A stretch of DNA of 64,000 nt from Sipunculus nudus (lineage: Eukaryota; Annelida; Sipuncula; Golfingiida; Sipunculidae): the NCBI GenBank assembly GCA_026874595.1, contig CM049310.1, positions 66,172,056-66,236,055 of the forward strand, read 5' to 3'. The position numbers and the translations under genes are program-made. Each line of letters begins with the position of its first letter. The first letter of the stretch is position 1. Below are positions 25,124 to 35,723 of this stretch, one piece after another. Under the pieces are notes generated by a model that was given only the letters and a program-made list of their open reading frames with translations, was not told where the DNA came from and made no database searches.

Positions 25124-25340
25124 CAGTGGCACTGATGTCACATTCCAAGTTGACGTTTGAGCATCATTTGATGTGTTCCAACATTGTTTTGTGAAATATC
25201 TGAGACCAACGGATGGAAAGTTGAAAATATAGGATGGCACTGAAATAAGTCCACTTGGTATATTTCACACAAACATAAGAATAAAAAAAAAACTAAAGAA
25301 ATGGTTGTTAAGGAGGACTTGACACCACTTTGAAAACATC
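25124..25340. other. Junction between satellite and retroelement scrap
   Basis: About 215 bp of non-satellite sequence. The minus frame crossing it (25138-25380) has no recognised domain. I see no defined insertion boundary. Confidence 0.4.
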
Positions 25341-25628
25341 CATTTTGTAATAATTCCTGCCAAACATGTACCCATCCCAATCAGACCAAAGCTCAAACGA
25401 GAGCTTATTCATCTTCTAGAAATGGGTGTGATAGAAACTAAATTGCTACGACAGAAGAACATTTCACTTTACCTATTGTTACAGAACCTAATATCAACAG
25501 ATCACTTATGTGTGACGAACATAAACTTTGTCATGGAGATAAAAAAAATCAGATTCTGTAATACTAGGCAGCATGAAATGTCTAGGGGAATGAATAAAGA
25601 AGTCAGTGGTTTTTTAGCGAACCTGTGA
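25341..25628 (+). pseudogene. Ty3/gypsy reverse transcriptase fragment
   Basis: The open frame begins HFVIIPAKHVPIPIRPKLK and continues RELIHLLEMGVIE. This corresponds to the start of a Ty3/gypsy RT domain, where a Pro-rich segment is followed by a (K/R)xEL..L...GVIE helix. The following residues no longer match the expected catalytic region, so only about 35 residues are recognisable. It is on the + strand, opposite to the larger gypsy element at 54.1-57.8 kb, and it is a separate relic. Confidence 0.65.
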
Positions 25629-27300
25629 GCATATGCGATGGTGTGGCATCGTGTGTCGTCTGTACTTAACCCATACTGTCTTAAAAATGGCAAGAGTTAG
25701 CATCACGAAATTTTATGCAAAAAATTAGTCATCTGAAAAACTCTATCAGATTTTGCTTATTTTTTGGCTAACTGCATATTCTTAGATTTTATAGGGAAAA
25801 AGCTAAAAAAGCTTTAAAAATCTTCTTCTTCGAAACTGTTCAGCCAAATTGTTTAATATTCCACAGAATTGATCCCTTGAACAATCTCTCTCAAGTATAT
25901 TCAAATGGTTTAAGTTCTGTGATTTTTGGCCGAGTTACAGCTAGTTGAACTTAGTCATCTGTCCAAAAAAGGATACTAAAATTACAATCTTAGAAACGGC
26001 TGGAGCTATCATCACCAAATTTTATGCCAATGTTGGTCACATGAGTCATATCTGAAATTGAGGTATTTAGATTTCAGGTTATCTATGGTTAATATTGACA
26101 AGAATGTTTTTTTAAAACTTTTAAAAAATGTAGATTTATGATTTTAGATATTCCTCATGCCAGGCAATGTTTCCAATCACAGGTATACGTAAACCCATTC
26201 TATTTCAAAAGCGACTGGAGCTAGCATCATGAAATTTAATGCAAAATATGAGCCATCTGAAAAAATCTGCATTTTTTCAGATTTTCTAGAGAAAAAGCTA
26301 AAAAAACCTTTAAAAATCTTCTCCTCTGAAACGGTCAAGCCAATTTGTTCAATATTTCACAGAAATAATTTTTCATACCATCTCTATCAAATTTGTTTAA
26401 ATTGTTTAAGTTCGGTGAATTTTGGCAGAATAACAGGAAGTTGAACTTTGTCATTTTAGCATCTGTCCAAAAAAGCATACTAAAATGACAATCTCAGAAA
26501 CGGCCAGAGCTATCATCACCAAATTTTATACCAGTGTTGGTCACATGAGTCATATATGAAATTCAGGTTTTGGTGGCGCCACCTGCATTGACATTTTTTT
26601 GTACAGGGGTCATTGGTCATCTGTATATCAACCCATAATTTCTAAGGAATAGCAGGAGCTACAATCCCGAGATTTTATGCAATAATCTGTCACATATCAA
26701 ATGTTGTGGGATTCAGCTTATTTTTTGCTATCTGCTTTTACTTAGATTTTATAGGGGAAAAGCTGAAAAACCTTTAAAAGTCTTCTTGTAAACGGTCCAG
26801 CCAGTTCAATATTTTACACAAATGACCCCAGAGGCAATGGTTTGCATTTGATGAATTTTAGTGGAGTTAAACGAATTTGAACAGTCATTTGGCCAAGTAG
26901 GCATAGTGACATAGTTATCTCAGAAATGACAGAAGCTAGCTTTACTAAGTATTGTGCAAATGTTGGTCGTATGACTCATATTTGAAGTTGCAGATTTTGT
27001 GGTGCCACCTACATTGACCTGTTTTTTATGGGCAAAAACCTCATAATTTTAGTCTCTTTCAGCTTAAAATGTTTATGATGAAACTGTCAAGTTGAATCGT
27101 TCAGTTTTTCAAAAGAATTATCCTAGGACATGGTTTTTTCAATAATACCAGAAAAGCTTTTGTTGGTCTTATGGTCATTATTATATCTTTTTCAAACTGA
27201 GGATTGCAAAACTGTTCTTTTACAAAATTATTGATATAATTATAACTTCTGTAACATTGCAAAAAAATTATTCTTAGGTGGCCTTTGTTCAAGTTTACTT
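25613..27300. repeat. Three diverged repeats of about 0.45-0.5 kb, plus flank
   Basis: Three successive copies share 'aaattttatgc', 'aaagctaaaaaagctttaaa', 'aaactgttcagccaaattg' and 'atctcagaaacggc'. The 'ttatgc' anchors fall near 25710, 26235 and 26675. A fourth copy lies at about 31134-31530, and the end of another adjoins the gypsy LTR at about 54057-54096. The first copy starts 'ttagcgaacctgtgagc', as the 31134 copy does. A GGTGGCGCCACC palindrome occurs at 26572-26583. Confidence 0.75.
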
Positions 27301-27500
27301 GAATGATTTTTGGCAGAATTAATGGACCTTTAACAATTAAAGAACTGCATCTTTTATTATTCTAGATATTTTTATAAAAAGTTTATGAATATGTCAGCTT
27401 GAAAAAAAGCATTATAGCCAAAGTCTTTCAGTATGTGTAAACAAATTCACCAACACTCCAAGATTGTGTCTGTATCTTTAAATAGGTTGAGAAACTGCCA
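27301..27500. other. AT-rich spacer
   Basis: Short AT-rich stretch between two repeat families. Nothing was recognised in it. Confidence 0.4.
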
Positions 27501-28490
27501 AGTGTTTTAGATTTTGCAACAGATCAAGAGTTCATTCAGTGCAGCCAGATTTAGGTCAAGAGTTCAATCAGTGCAGCCAAGCACAAGGCATGTGATCAGC
27601 TCATGGGTGACATGTGAACACCTCATGGGCACCATGTGATGACCTCATGGGTGTTATGCCCCTCAGGGCAGGGCCCTTGCATGAGCTTATGGAATCCTGT
27701 GGCCACTATTTCAGACTTGGCAACAGGCTAGAGGTCAGTCTGGATCTATTTATAGCTTTGGCAGACTGCCAACTGTATCAGATTAGGCAACAGGTCAAGA
27801 GTTCACTCAGTGCAGCCAGGTAACGGTCAGGAGTTCACTCAGTGCAGTAGCTGCATTCTATTTATAGTGTTAGCAGACTGCCCACTGCATCAGATTTGGC
27901 AACAAAGTTCAGCCAGGATCTATTTAAAGCTTTGGCAGACTGCCTACTGTGTCAGATTATGCAACAGGTCAAGAGTTCACTCAGTCTAGCCTGGTGCAGG
28001 TCATAAGTTCACTCAGTGCAGTAGCCTGAGCCAGCAAATTTGTCACAGTTCTCTCGGGGCAACTGCCTTACTCACCTAAGCCTGGTAAGCCCCATGCATC
28101 AGACTCAAGGTAATTTTGATGTATTTGCCTGATTTTTTGACCTGTCTATGTGTCTTTGATGGCTCTCTTGTTCACAAGACAGGTGTCCTCACCTACAATG
28201 ACTTTTTCACAGTGTATGTGCCTGCTTATTTCTTCAGAGCAATTTGATATATCAGCCTGAAATTGGGCAGATATATACATATTGAATAGCTTTGTCGTAT
28301 AAAAGACTGGTAGTGCCACCTACAATAATTTTTGCACAGTGTGTGTCCCTGCTTATTTTCAGGAGGGGTTTGATATATCAGTCTAAAATTGGGCATATGT
28401 ATATATCTCTGATAGCTTTGTTGTATACAAGACTGGTGGTGCCAGCTACAATCATTTTTGTGTTGTGTGCACCCATGCCAGAATTTCAGC
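27500..28490. repeat. Dispersed repeat, copy 2 (pair of 1360-2160)
   Basis: Shares with 1360-2160 the ordered phrases 'caagagttcactcagtgcag', 'tagctttggcagactgcc' and 'ccttactcacctaagcct', then 'cctgcttattt' segments with GGTGGTGCCA-like palindromes near 28310 and 28436. Within it the 'caagagttcactc' segment is itself repeated several times. Confidence 0.75.
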
Positions 28491-28735
28491 AGTGATATTT
28501 GTGTAATTGTTTCTTATTCAAAATGTTTAGTACTTGCATTGTTCATATACATGAAAAGTAATGGTCCAGCATTGAAGCATTATACCTGGTGTATTTCCCA
28601 ATGCACAGGTTCGCATTAGGCCTGTAGGCCTTGCTTATTTATAAGAATGAGTAAATACATCTGTTAGATTATGTGGTGGGAATAAGTTTGCTTCTTTTCT
28701 GTAATGCATATATCAACGGTGGCATGAATGTTTTC
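28491..28735. other. Spacer, nothing recognised
   Basis: About 245 bp of AT-rich sequence between repeat clusters, with no gene or repeat unit recognised. Confidence 0.4.
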
Positions 28736-28739
28736 TAGT

Positions 28740-30360
28740 GTCCATCTCTTGCCTTGGGGTCCTAATCTTTATTGCTTGCCGGAAATCTTCGATTTTCGCA
28801 AGCTGGTTGGTCAGTCGCGGATGTCTGTTTGTTGCTTGCCGGAAATCTTCGATTTTCGCAAGCTGGTTGGTCAGTCGCGGATGTCTGTCTGTTTGTCTGT
28901 CATCTCTCTACAGGTCTCAATTTTGCACCAATCACTTTCAAACTTACACACTTTATAGATAATCAGAAATGCAAGAAGCCTATTGTTTTTGGTCAACATT
29001 GCTCCAAGGTCAAGGGTCAAGGTCACGACAGGTATGGTTAACGGTTTTTGCACTATAACTTCGATATAAATAGGCTTATCCACTTCTGCAATAGCTCATT
29101 TTTTTCGTCATCACCTGGCCTTTCTTTTGACATGTAGCTTACTTAAATTTGCCGTTACCATGGTTACATTTTTTGGGGAGGAATCATGGGATTTCGTGAT
29201 ATTTTTCAAATTTGCAGCAATCGTCCTGATTCTGAGATATTTTATGTAACACAAGAATATCTCGAAATTGTTTTTTCAGATTTTGGAAATGGCCGCCAGG
29301 GGGCGTTGCAGATGAAAAAACATGAAAATTTGTTTTGGTGCTATACCTCCAGAACTATTAAACATTGGGCCATTTCCATCACAGCACCTTCAACTGGGGT
29401 CCATGGGCTTATTTTTGCGCATAGGTGCCAAAGTGCGCTATTGCCAGATTTCTCTATTTTTGGGGTAAAACTTTTGAATTTTGAAAATATGCAGTTTTCA
29501 GCTTCTAACTCTGTCAGTTTTTATGCTGGAGAGGTCAATTTTTTTGCATCTTGTAGCCCTTGGTGAGTTCTCGGTGATCCAATCAAAAATCTTGCAAAAT
29601 TTCGCACCGTTTCTCGTCAAACGAGAGTCTTTGAGATTTCATTAAATATGACCTACAGGTTGCATTTTTTGTTAACAATGGCTTTGAAATTGATATATTT
29701 TGTGTTATTTATAAATATCTCGAAATCAGTTTTTCATTTTTTGGAAATAGCCACCAGGGGGCGTGGTACCTGAAACACTGTAACATATCATTTTTCTCCA
29801 ATATCTAAAAAAATATTAAACGTGACACCATTTTTTTGGTCGTATCTGAAACAAGGAACATTGGCTTATCCCTTCGCACATGTTGCTTTGTGCTGCTGTT
29901 ACCATGGTTACCAAATTTTTGGGGTAAAACTTGACAATCTGAAAATTCGTAGTTTTCCAGCTTCTAACTCTGTTGATATTTGCGATAGAAAGGTCTGGTT
30001 TTTGCCGTTAGACAGCATCCCTCTAGTTCTAAGCCATTCAATCGCAAGTCTCGTCATATCTCGCATCGTTTCTCGTGAAACGAGAACACGTGACCATTCA
30101 AAGAAATGCCTATAATTCTGTCATTTTTTACGCTACAGACACATGGTTTGCAGCACTGGATAGCGGCTGACACTCGCAGTCACATTCAGGGGTCACATTG
30201 TTAGTCTCGTCAAATCTCCCGCCGTTTTTCGCCATACCACAAAGACACGTGCCGTCGCCGCAAGTGGCGCCAGGGTCCTTTCGGTGGGCGGCCGGCGTGT
30301 GCAGCGGTCCGTGACGGCCTCTCCAGGCCCCGTTTATTATCATACATGTTGGAGGCACAG
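28740..30360. repeat. Composite repeat unit, leftmost copy of the 28.7-49 kb cluster
   Basis: Carries in order the CTTGCCGG segment, a TCTG run, 'attttgcaccaatc', an AGGTCA-rich segment near 29007, an RFX X-box-like palindrome (29154-29167), CTCF-core-like sites (29293 and 29751), the hairpin TCTCGTCAAACGAGA (29612-29626) and a second X-box-like site (29898). The same order is seen in the units at 35.4-42.5 kb. 30230-30335 is unusually GC- and CpG-rich. No gene is supported. Confidence 0.7.
28771..28890. repeat. Perfect 60-bp tandem duplication with hairpin core
   Basis: The 60 bases from 28771 are repeated from 28831. Each copy carries 'cttgccggaaatcttcgat', a half-decayed form of a hairpin whose better copy is at about 30375-30402. 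The overlapping + strand frames in three phases are by-products of the duplication. Confidence 0.9.
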
Positions 30361-31130
30361 TCACAACTTTATTGCTTGCCGGAAATCTTCGATTTCGGCA
30401 ACTATGTTCGTGACACGCGTATGTTTGTTCCTTCATCTTATCTTTTACACTAATCTCAAAAGTTCTTTTTCATTTTCCCGGATATGGCTGCTAGGGGGCG
30501 CTGCACCTGACCCATCCAAACAAATCAGTTTTTGGACATATTTCCGTAAGAGTAAACCTATATTACACAAACTGTAGCTTCTTTTCTTTCTCTTGGCCTT
30601 CTGCAAAACATGGTAACGTCATCTGGTGTCCATCTTGTGTTACTTTGTCAGTATGTCCGTCTGTTTGTCAATTATCTTCAAATTCTGCTACTTGCTGGTT
30701 CTTGCATCTCACATATAGCAATCAACAAGCCAGATATTTGGAGGAATCCTTTTGAAAAGATTACATCTCATGCCATTCACTAATATCACAAAACGCATTC
30801 ATCATCTTCAGGATATGTCCACTAGATGGTGCTGTGGTCGAACATCCCCAATATATCATTATTTGGCCATATCTCCAAAACTAGAAACCTCAATTACATA
30901 AACTATAGCTTATTTTCTTCCTCTGAGTCTTCCCCATAACCTGGTTAAGTCATCTTGTCTTCATCTAGTGTCCCTTTGTCAGTATGTCTGTTTGTTTGTC
31001 AGTTGTCCTCAAATTCGCCTGCTTGTTGGTTCTTGCGTCTCACTAATAGAATTCTACAGGACACAGTTTTGAAATAATCTTTTTTAAACTATTAAATCTT
31101 ATGTCTTACAGTAATATCTCGAAACAGATT
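30361..31130. repeat. Repeat of about 330 bp, two units
   Basis: Two units each containing 'tttgtcagtatgtc', 'tgtcctcaaattc', a CTCF-core-like site (near 30488 and 30819, 331 bp apart), 'catatctcc' and 'cataaactatagctt'. The same unit forms arrays at about 43.0-43.85 kb and 44.4-45.66 kb. The block opens with a near-perfect hairpin at about 30375-30402 (CTTGCCGGAAATC paired with GATTTCGGCAAG, TTC loop). Confidence 0.75.
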
Positions 31131-33100
31131 ATTAGCGAACCAGTGAGCTTATGCTATGGTGCAGCTTCGTCCGTCGTCTGTAGGTTGACCATAGCTATCT
31201 CAAAAACGTCAGGAACAAGCATCACCAATTTTTTTTGTAAATAAACAGTCATCTGAAAAGCTCTATCGGATTTTGTTTATTTTTTGGCTATCTGCATTTA
31301 CTTAGATTTTAAAGGGAAAAAGCTAAAAAAGCTTTAAAAATCTTCTTCTGCGAAACTGTCCAGCCAAATTGTCCAATATTGCTAAGAAATGATCTCTGGA
31401 ACAATCTATCTCAAGTTTGTTCGAATGGTTTCAGTTTGGAGATTGAACAGGAGGTTGAACTTAGTCATCTGTCCAAAAAAGCAAACTAAAATTAAAATCT
31501 CAGAAACGGCTAGAGCTGTCATTACCAGACTAGAGTTAGAGAGCTCTAGTTTTTTGCATTGTGTAGCATTTTATACGCTCTGTGCTAAATTAATGCAAGT
31601 CTCGCAAAATCTCGTGCCATTTGTCGTCACATGAGACTTTTCAAGATTTCATGGAATACGATTTAGAGGTTGCAGTTTTACAGCTGAGGTTCTGAAAGTG
31701 ACATATTTTCTGTTGTTCTGCATTATCTCGAACTTGTTTTTTCATTTTTCGGAAATAGCCACCAGGGGGCGTGGCACTGGAAACACTACAACTTATCATT
31801 TTTCCGCAATATCTTAAAAACTATTAAGCAAATAAAAATTTTTTTGGTCGCATCTAAAACTAGGATCATTGCCTTATTCCTTCCTACATATAGCCTTGTG
31901 CTGCCGCTACCATGGTTACCAAATTTTGGGGTTAAACTTGACGATCTGAAAATATGTAGTTTTTGGCTTCTATCTCTGTTAATATTTATGTTTTAAGGGT
32001 CTAGTTTTTTTCATAAGGCTGCTTTCTCTTGGTTCTAAGCTATTCAATTGCAAGTCTCATCAAATCTCGCTCAGTTTATTGCCAAACGAGAAATAACGAG
32101 ATTTCACAGAAATGCTTATAACTTGATCACGGTTAAAGCTAAATTGGAGCAGTTTTCATCATTTGGTAGCATTTCAGAAGCTGGACATGATTACACTGCA
32201 AATCTCGTATCATCTCCCGCCAAACGAGAATATTTTAGATTTTAAACAAATGTCTTTATCTCAGTCATTTTCATGCTAGATATTTTATTTTTCTATTGCT
32301 CAAGAATCATTTGACTAGTTTTAAGTGACACAAGTGAATATCTCGTCGTATCTCGCACTATTTATCGTCAAACAAGAACATGGAACCATTCAAAGAAATG
32401 CCTATATACTGTCATTTTTTACAATAAAGACATATAGTTTTTAGCATATGACAGCGTCTGACACTCTCAGTTAAATTATGTGATTATATTGGAATTCTCG
32501 TCAAATCTCGACTCGTTTTTCATCAAATGATGAAGATACATCCAATTGCCGTGAGCACAAGTGGCTTCAGCGTTGACTGGTAAGTGCCGGCAAGGCTTTT
32601 ACAGTGGCAAGAGGGCGTGCTCGGTCGTCCATGAATCTCACAAAGCAGCATTGAATAAAGGACAAAAGCCGCTAAACGTGAAGGGAACACACCTGTGATT
32701 TTTATTGTGTCCCTTTGTGCGGCCACTTCCGTTGCCAGGAACCACTGGCAAATCTTTCAAACCAGGGACTAAAATCCCCGATTTTGTTGTTGGGTGTGTC
32801 AAAAAATGGGCGGATCCTGGTTTAGCAGTTGGGGGGCAGGAGTTAAATTTTAATATTACATGGAATATATATAATAAAAATAAAAATTATCTCGAAATTT
32901 GTTTTCCTTTTAGAAAATAGCTGCCAGATGGCGTTGCAGCAATCATTATTGTGCCATATCTCCAACACTATAGATAGTGTCACAACATTGATTGTAGCAT
33001 GTGAAACTAGATTTAATGCGTTTATCCTCGTGGGGACTCTGTCATATTCTTCCATTACCATGGTGACCTTATATAGGTTACAATTCTTGAAATTCAAAAT
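31131..33100. repeat. Mixed repeat block: 25.6-kb family copy, then composite-unit segments
   Basis: 31134-31530 matches the repeat at 25613. From about 31535 the sequence matches the inner part of the 2.4-kb composite units, with 'gagagctctag', 'gcaagtctcgc', a CTCF-like site at 31759 and an X-box-like site at 31907. 32540-32700 matches 41400-41600. 32750-32880 contains 'gggcggatcc' phrases seen again near 37136, 39523, 41626 and 47070. No gene is visible. Confidence 0.65.
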
Positions 33101-34050
33101 ATGAAGATTTATTCCTATAGACTGTGGCTTATTTTATTCATGCTTTCCATACTCTATGACATGATTACATGGCCCTCACTTGGAGTTTTCCGTCTGTCTG
33201 TCTGTTCGTCTGTATACTCATCAGCCACTTTTGAAAATCAGCCAAACCACCTAAAGATGTGTTTCTATTTCTCCAATGATAGGGGTTTCTCATTTAATCA
33301 GATCCAAATGTTCCCTGTCTGTCTGCCTTGTAACCTTAGTGCCTATTTTTTTTTTGGTCATGATCAGGCAAAGGTCAAGGTCAGAGTCACCAAAAAACCT
33401 AAAAACGGGTTTTTCTGCATATCTTCGTCAATAATAGACAAAGCCAATCAAACTGTAGCTCATTCTATTCGCGACAAGATGGCGACTAGCGCCATTACAA
33501 AATTGTTCCATTTTGCTGTTTCCATGGGTAGGTATTTTGGGAAAAAATTCAAGAAATTTGATTTTTTTTCTTACTTTGCCATTTTAAAAGCTAGAGACGT
33601 CCGGTTGTTTGCATTAGGTAGTACTTTATGAGATGTTAATCATACAATAGAAAGTCTCATACAATCTCGTGCCATTTCTTGACAAAAGATATCTTACGAG
33701 ATTTAATTAAATATGACCAAGAAGTGGTAATGTTAGAACAATGGCTTTCAAAGTAGTGTATTTTATGTAATTTATAAATATCTCGAAATTTTTTTTTTTT
33801 ATTTTTCGGAAATAGCCACTAGGGGGCGTGGTACGTGAGACACTGTAACATATCATTTTGATGCAATATCTAAAAAAAATATCAAACATGTCACAATTTT
33901 TATTATCCTATCTAAAACTAGGATCATTGTCTTATTCTTCTGCACATGTAGCTTTGTGCTGCGGTTACCATGTTTACCAAATTTGTGGGTTAAACTTGAC
34001 GATCTGAAAATATGCAGTTTTCCGCCTCTATCTCGGTTAATATTTATGTT
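33101..34050. repeat. Composite repeat segment with DR1-like run
   Basis: Contains 'gtctgtctgtctg' near 33191, an AGGTCA-type run near 33368, and a CTCF-like site near 33816 preceded by 'tatctcgaaat'. The + frame 33101-33631 (176 codons) crosses several of these repeat modules and is not conserved among the copies, so I do not call it a gene. Confidence 0.6.
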
Positions 34051-35060
34051 TCAAGGGTCTAGTTTTTTGCATAAGGCTGCTTCCCCTTGGTTCTAAGTCA
34101 TTCAATTGCAAGTCTCGTCAAATTTCGCTCGGTTTATCGTCAAACGAGAAAAAACGAGATTTCATGGAAATGCTTATAACTCGGAGACTTTTACAGCTAC
34201 ACAGGTCTAGTTTTTGGCATTTGGTAACATTTGGCCAACTTGACATAGTAAAACTGCTATACTTGCCGAAATCTCGCACTATATCTGGTCAAATGTGGAA
34301 AAACGAGATTTCACAGAAATGCATATAAGTCGGTGACTTTCACGGCTAGACAGGTCTAGTTTTTGGCATTCATTAACATTTGGACGGCTTGACATGACAT
34401 CCTGCAAGACTGGCCAAATCTCGCACCATATCTCGTCAAACGATAAAAAAGGAGATTTCACAGAAATGCTAATAACTTGGCGACTTTTACAGCTAGACAG
34501 ATGTAGTTTTCGCCATTTCATAACATTAAGAGAGTTTGATATGACAAATCTACAAGACTGACCAAATCCTGCACCATATCTCGTCAAACGAGAAAACACA
34601 AGAGTACACGGAAATGCTTATAACTCGGCGACTTTTACAGCTAGACGGATCTAGTTTTCGCCATTTCGTAACGTTTGGCCGTCTTGACATAATAAAACTG
34701 CTCGTCTTGCCAAATCTCGTACTATATCTGGTCAAGCGAGAAAAAAACATGATTTCACGTAAATGCTGATAACACGGCGACTTTTGCAGCTAGACAGGTC
34801 TAGTTTCCGGTATTTTGTAATATTTGACAAACCTGACATGACAAAACTGGAAATCTCGCCAAACTGGCACCATTTCCTGTCAAACGAGAAAACATGACAT
34901 TTCATGCAAATGCTTATAACTCAGCGGCTTTTATAGCTAGACAGGTCTAGTTTTCGGCATTTCATATCATTTGGCCAGCTTGACATGACAAACCTGAAAA
35001 CGTCTCACTGCTTCTTGTCAAACGAGATTAACGGGATTTCATGAAAAAATTTTGAACTTG
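34050..35060. repeat. Core tandem array, about 146-bp unit, seven copies
   Basis: The 'caaacgag' anchor or its variant recurs near 34142, 34293, 34438, 34584, 34733, 34878 and 35019, an average of 146 bp. Each unit holds a short hairpin around TCTCGTCAAACGAGA (perfect at 34579-34593), 'acgagatttca', 'aatgcttataactcgg' and the dyad CTAGACAGGTCTAG. A second array of the same unit is at 48.06-48.74 kb with the same right-hand end. Confidence 0.85.
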
Positions 35061-35241
35061 GTCCCTTTTACACTAGAAAAATATGCAGCTGTTAAAGGTC
35101 ATCATGCATAAATAAACATATTATCCGTTTCTGCTGCCCCAACAATGTTTCTCATTCATATGACTGTTTCTACTTGCACTCTCTGTCTATCTGTCTGTAT
35201 CATTTCCATTTCCAGCAAGGGCGTGACCTCTGGTCATCTTG
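35061..35241. repeat. Right end of the core-array element
   Basis: Sequence from 'ttggtcccttttacac' to 'gacctctggtcatcttgt' matches 48736-48922 closely. It holds a TCTG/TATCTG microsatellite, 'tttcc', the short hairpin GACCtctGGTC (35225-35235) and CTTGT. The layout, tandem core then tetranucleotide run then hairpin end, resembles that described for bivalve pearl elements and Helentron-associated elements; assigning it to them is inference. Confidence 0.55.
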
Positions 35242-35249
35242 TCTGTTTG

Positions 35250-35460
35250 TTGCTTGCCGGAATCAAAGATTCGGCAAGCATGTTGATCAGTCCGTATGTT
35301 TGTTACTTGCCGGAATCAAAGATTTCGGCAAGTATGTTGGTCAGTTCCATATGTTTGTTTGTTTGTTACTTGCCGGAATCAAAGATTTCGGCAAGTATGT
35401 TGGTCAGTTCCGTATGTTTGTTTGTTTGTTTGTTTGTTTGTCTGTCTGTCTGTATGTCTG
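35250..35460. repeat. Three copies of a CTTGCCGG hairpin segment, then TTTG/TCTG run
   Basis: The segment 'cttgccggaatcaaagat' with 'cggcaag' downstream occurs three times (about 35254, 35313 and 35374). CTTGCCG pairs with CGGCAAG, so each can form a stem with 7 bp. A TTTG and TCTG microsatellite follows to about 35460. The frames at 35145-35511 are by-products. Confidence 0.8.
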
Positions 35461-35709
35461 CGCTCTACGAGCCACAATTTTAAAGCAATCGCTCTGAAAC
35501 TTTTACATTAAGTGTAAAATCGGTTCTTCTCGGAGCCTTTTGTTTTTGGTCATGATCGGTGAAAGGTCAAGGTCAGGGTCACCGAAAAACCTAAAATTTT
35601 TATTTTCTTCATATCTTCGTCAATAATAATCGTAGCCGCATAATCTGTAGCTCATTTTACTCCTCTTTATGTTAGCTTTCCAATTGCTATCAAATTTTTC
35701 CGGTCAATT

Positions 35710-35723
35710 GTTACCATGGTAAC
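35710..35723. promoter_or_regulatory. RFX X-box-like palindrome (best of many copies)
   Basis: GTTACCATGGTAAC is a perfect 14-bp palindrome and fits the RFX X-box pattern GTNNCCATGGNAAC. Related copies (GTTACCATGGTTACC and similar) occur near 29154, 29898, 31907, 36155, 38101, 38547, 40463, 40908, 46050 and 46494, each at a matching place in the repeat units. Function is not shown by the sequence. Confidence 0.4.

Noticed and set aside
30128-30436. 102-codon minus frame with several cysteines in the GC-rich patch
   Set aside because: The cysteines come from TGC/TGT in a repeat segment; no known cysteine pattern is matched and related copies are not open.
33101-33631. 176-codon + frame in the composite repeats
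   Set aside because: It spans several repeat modules; the corresponding positions in the other copies contain stops and frame changes.
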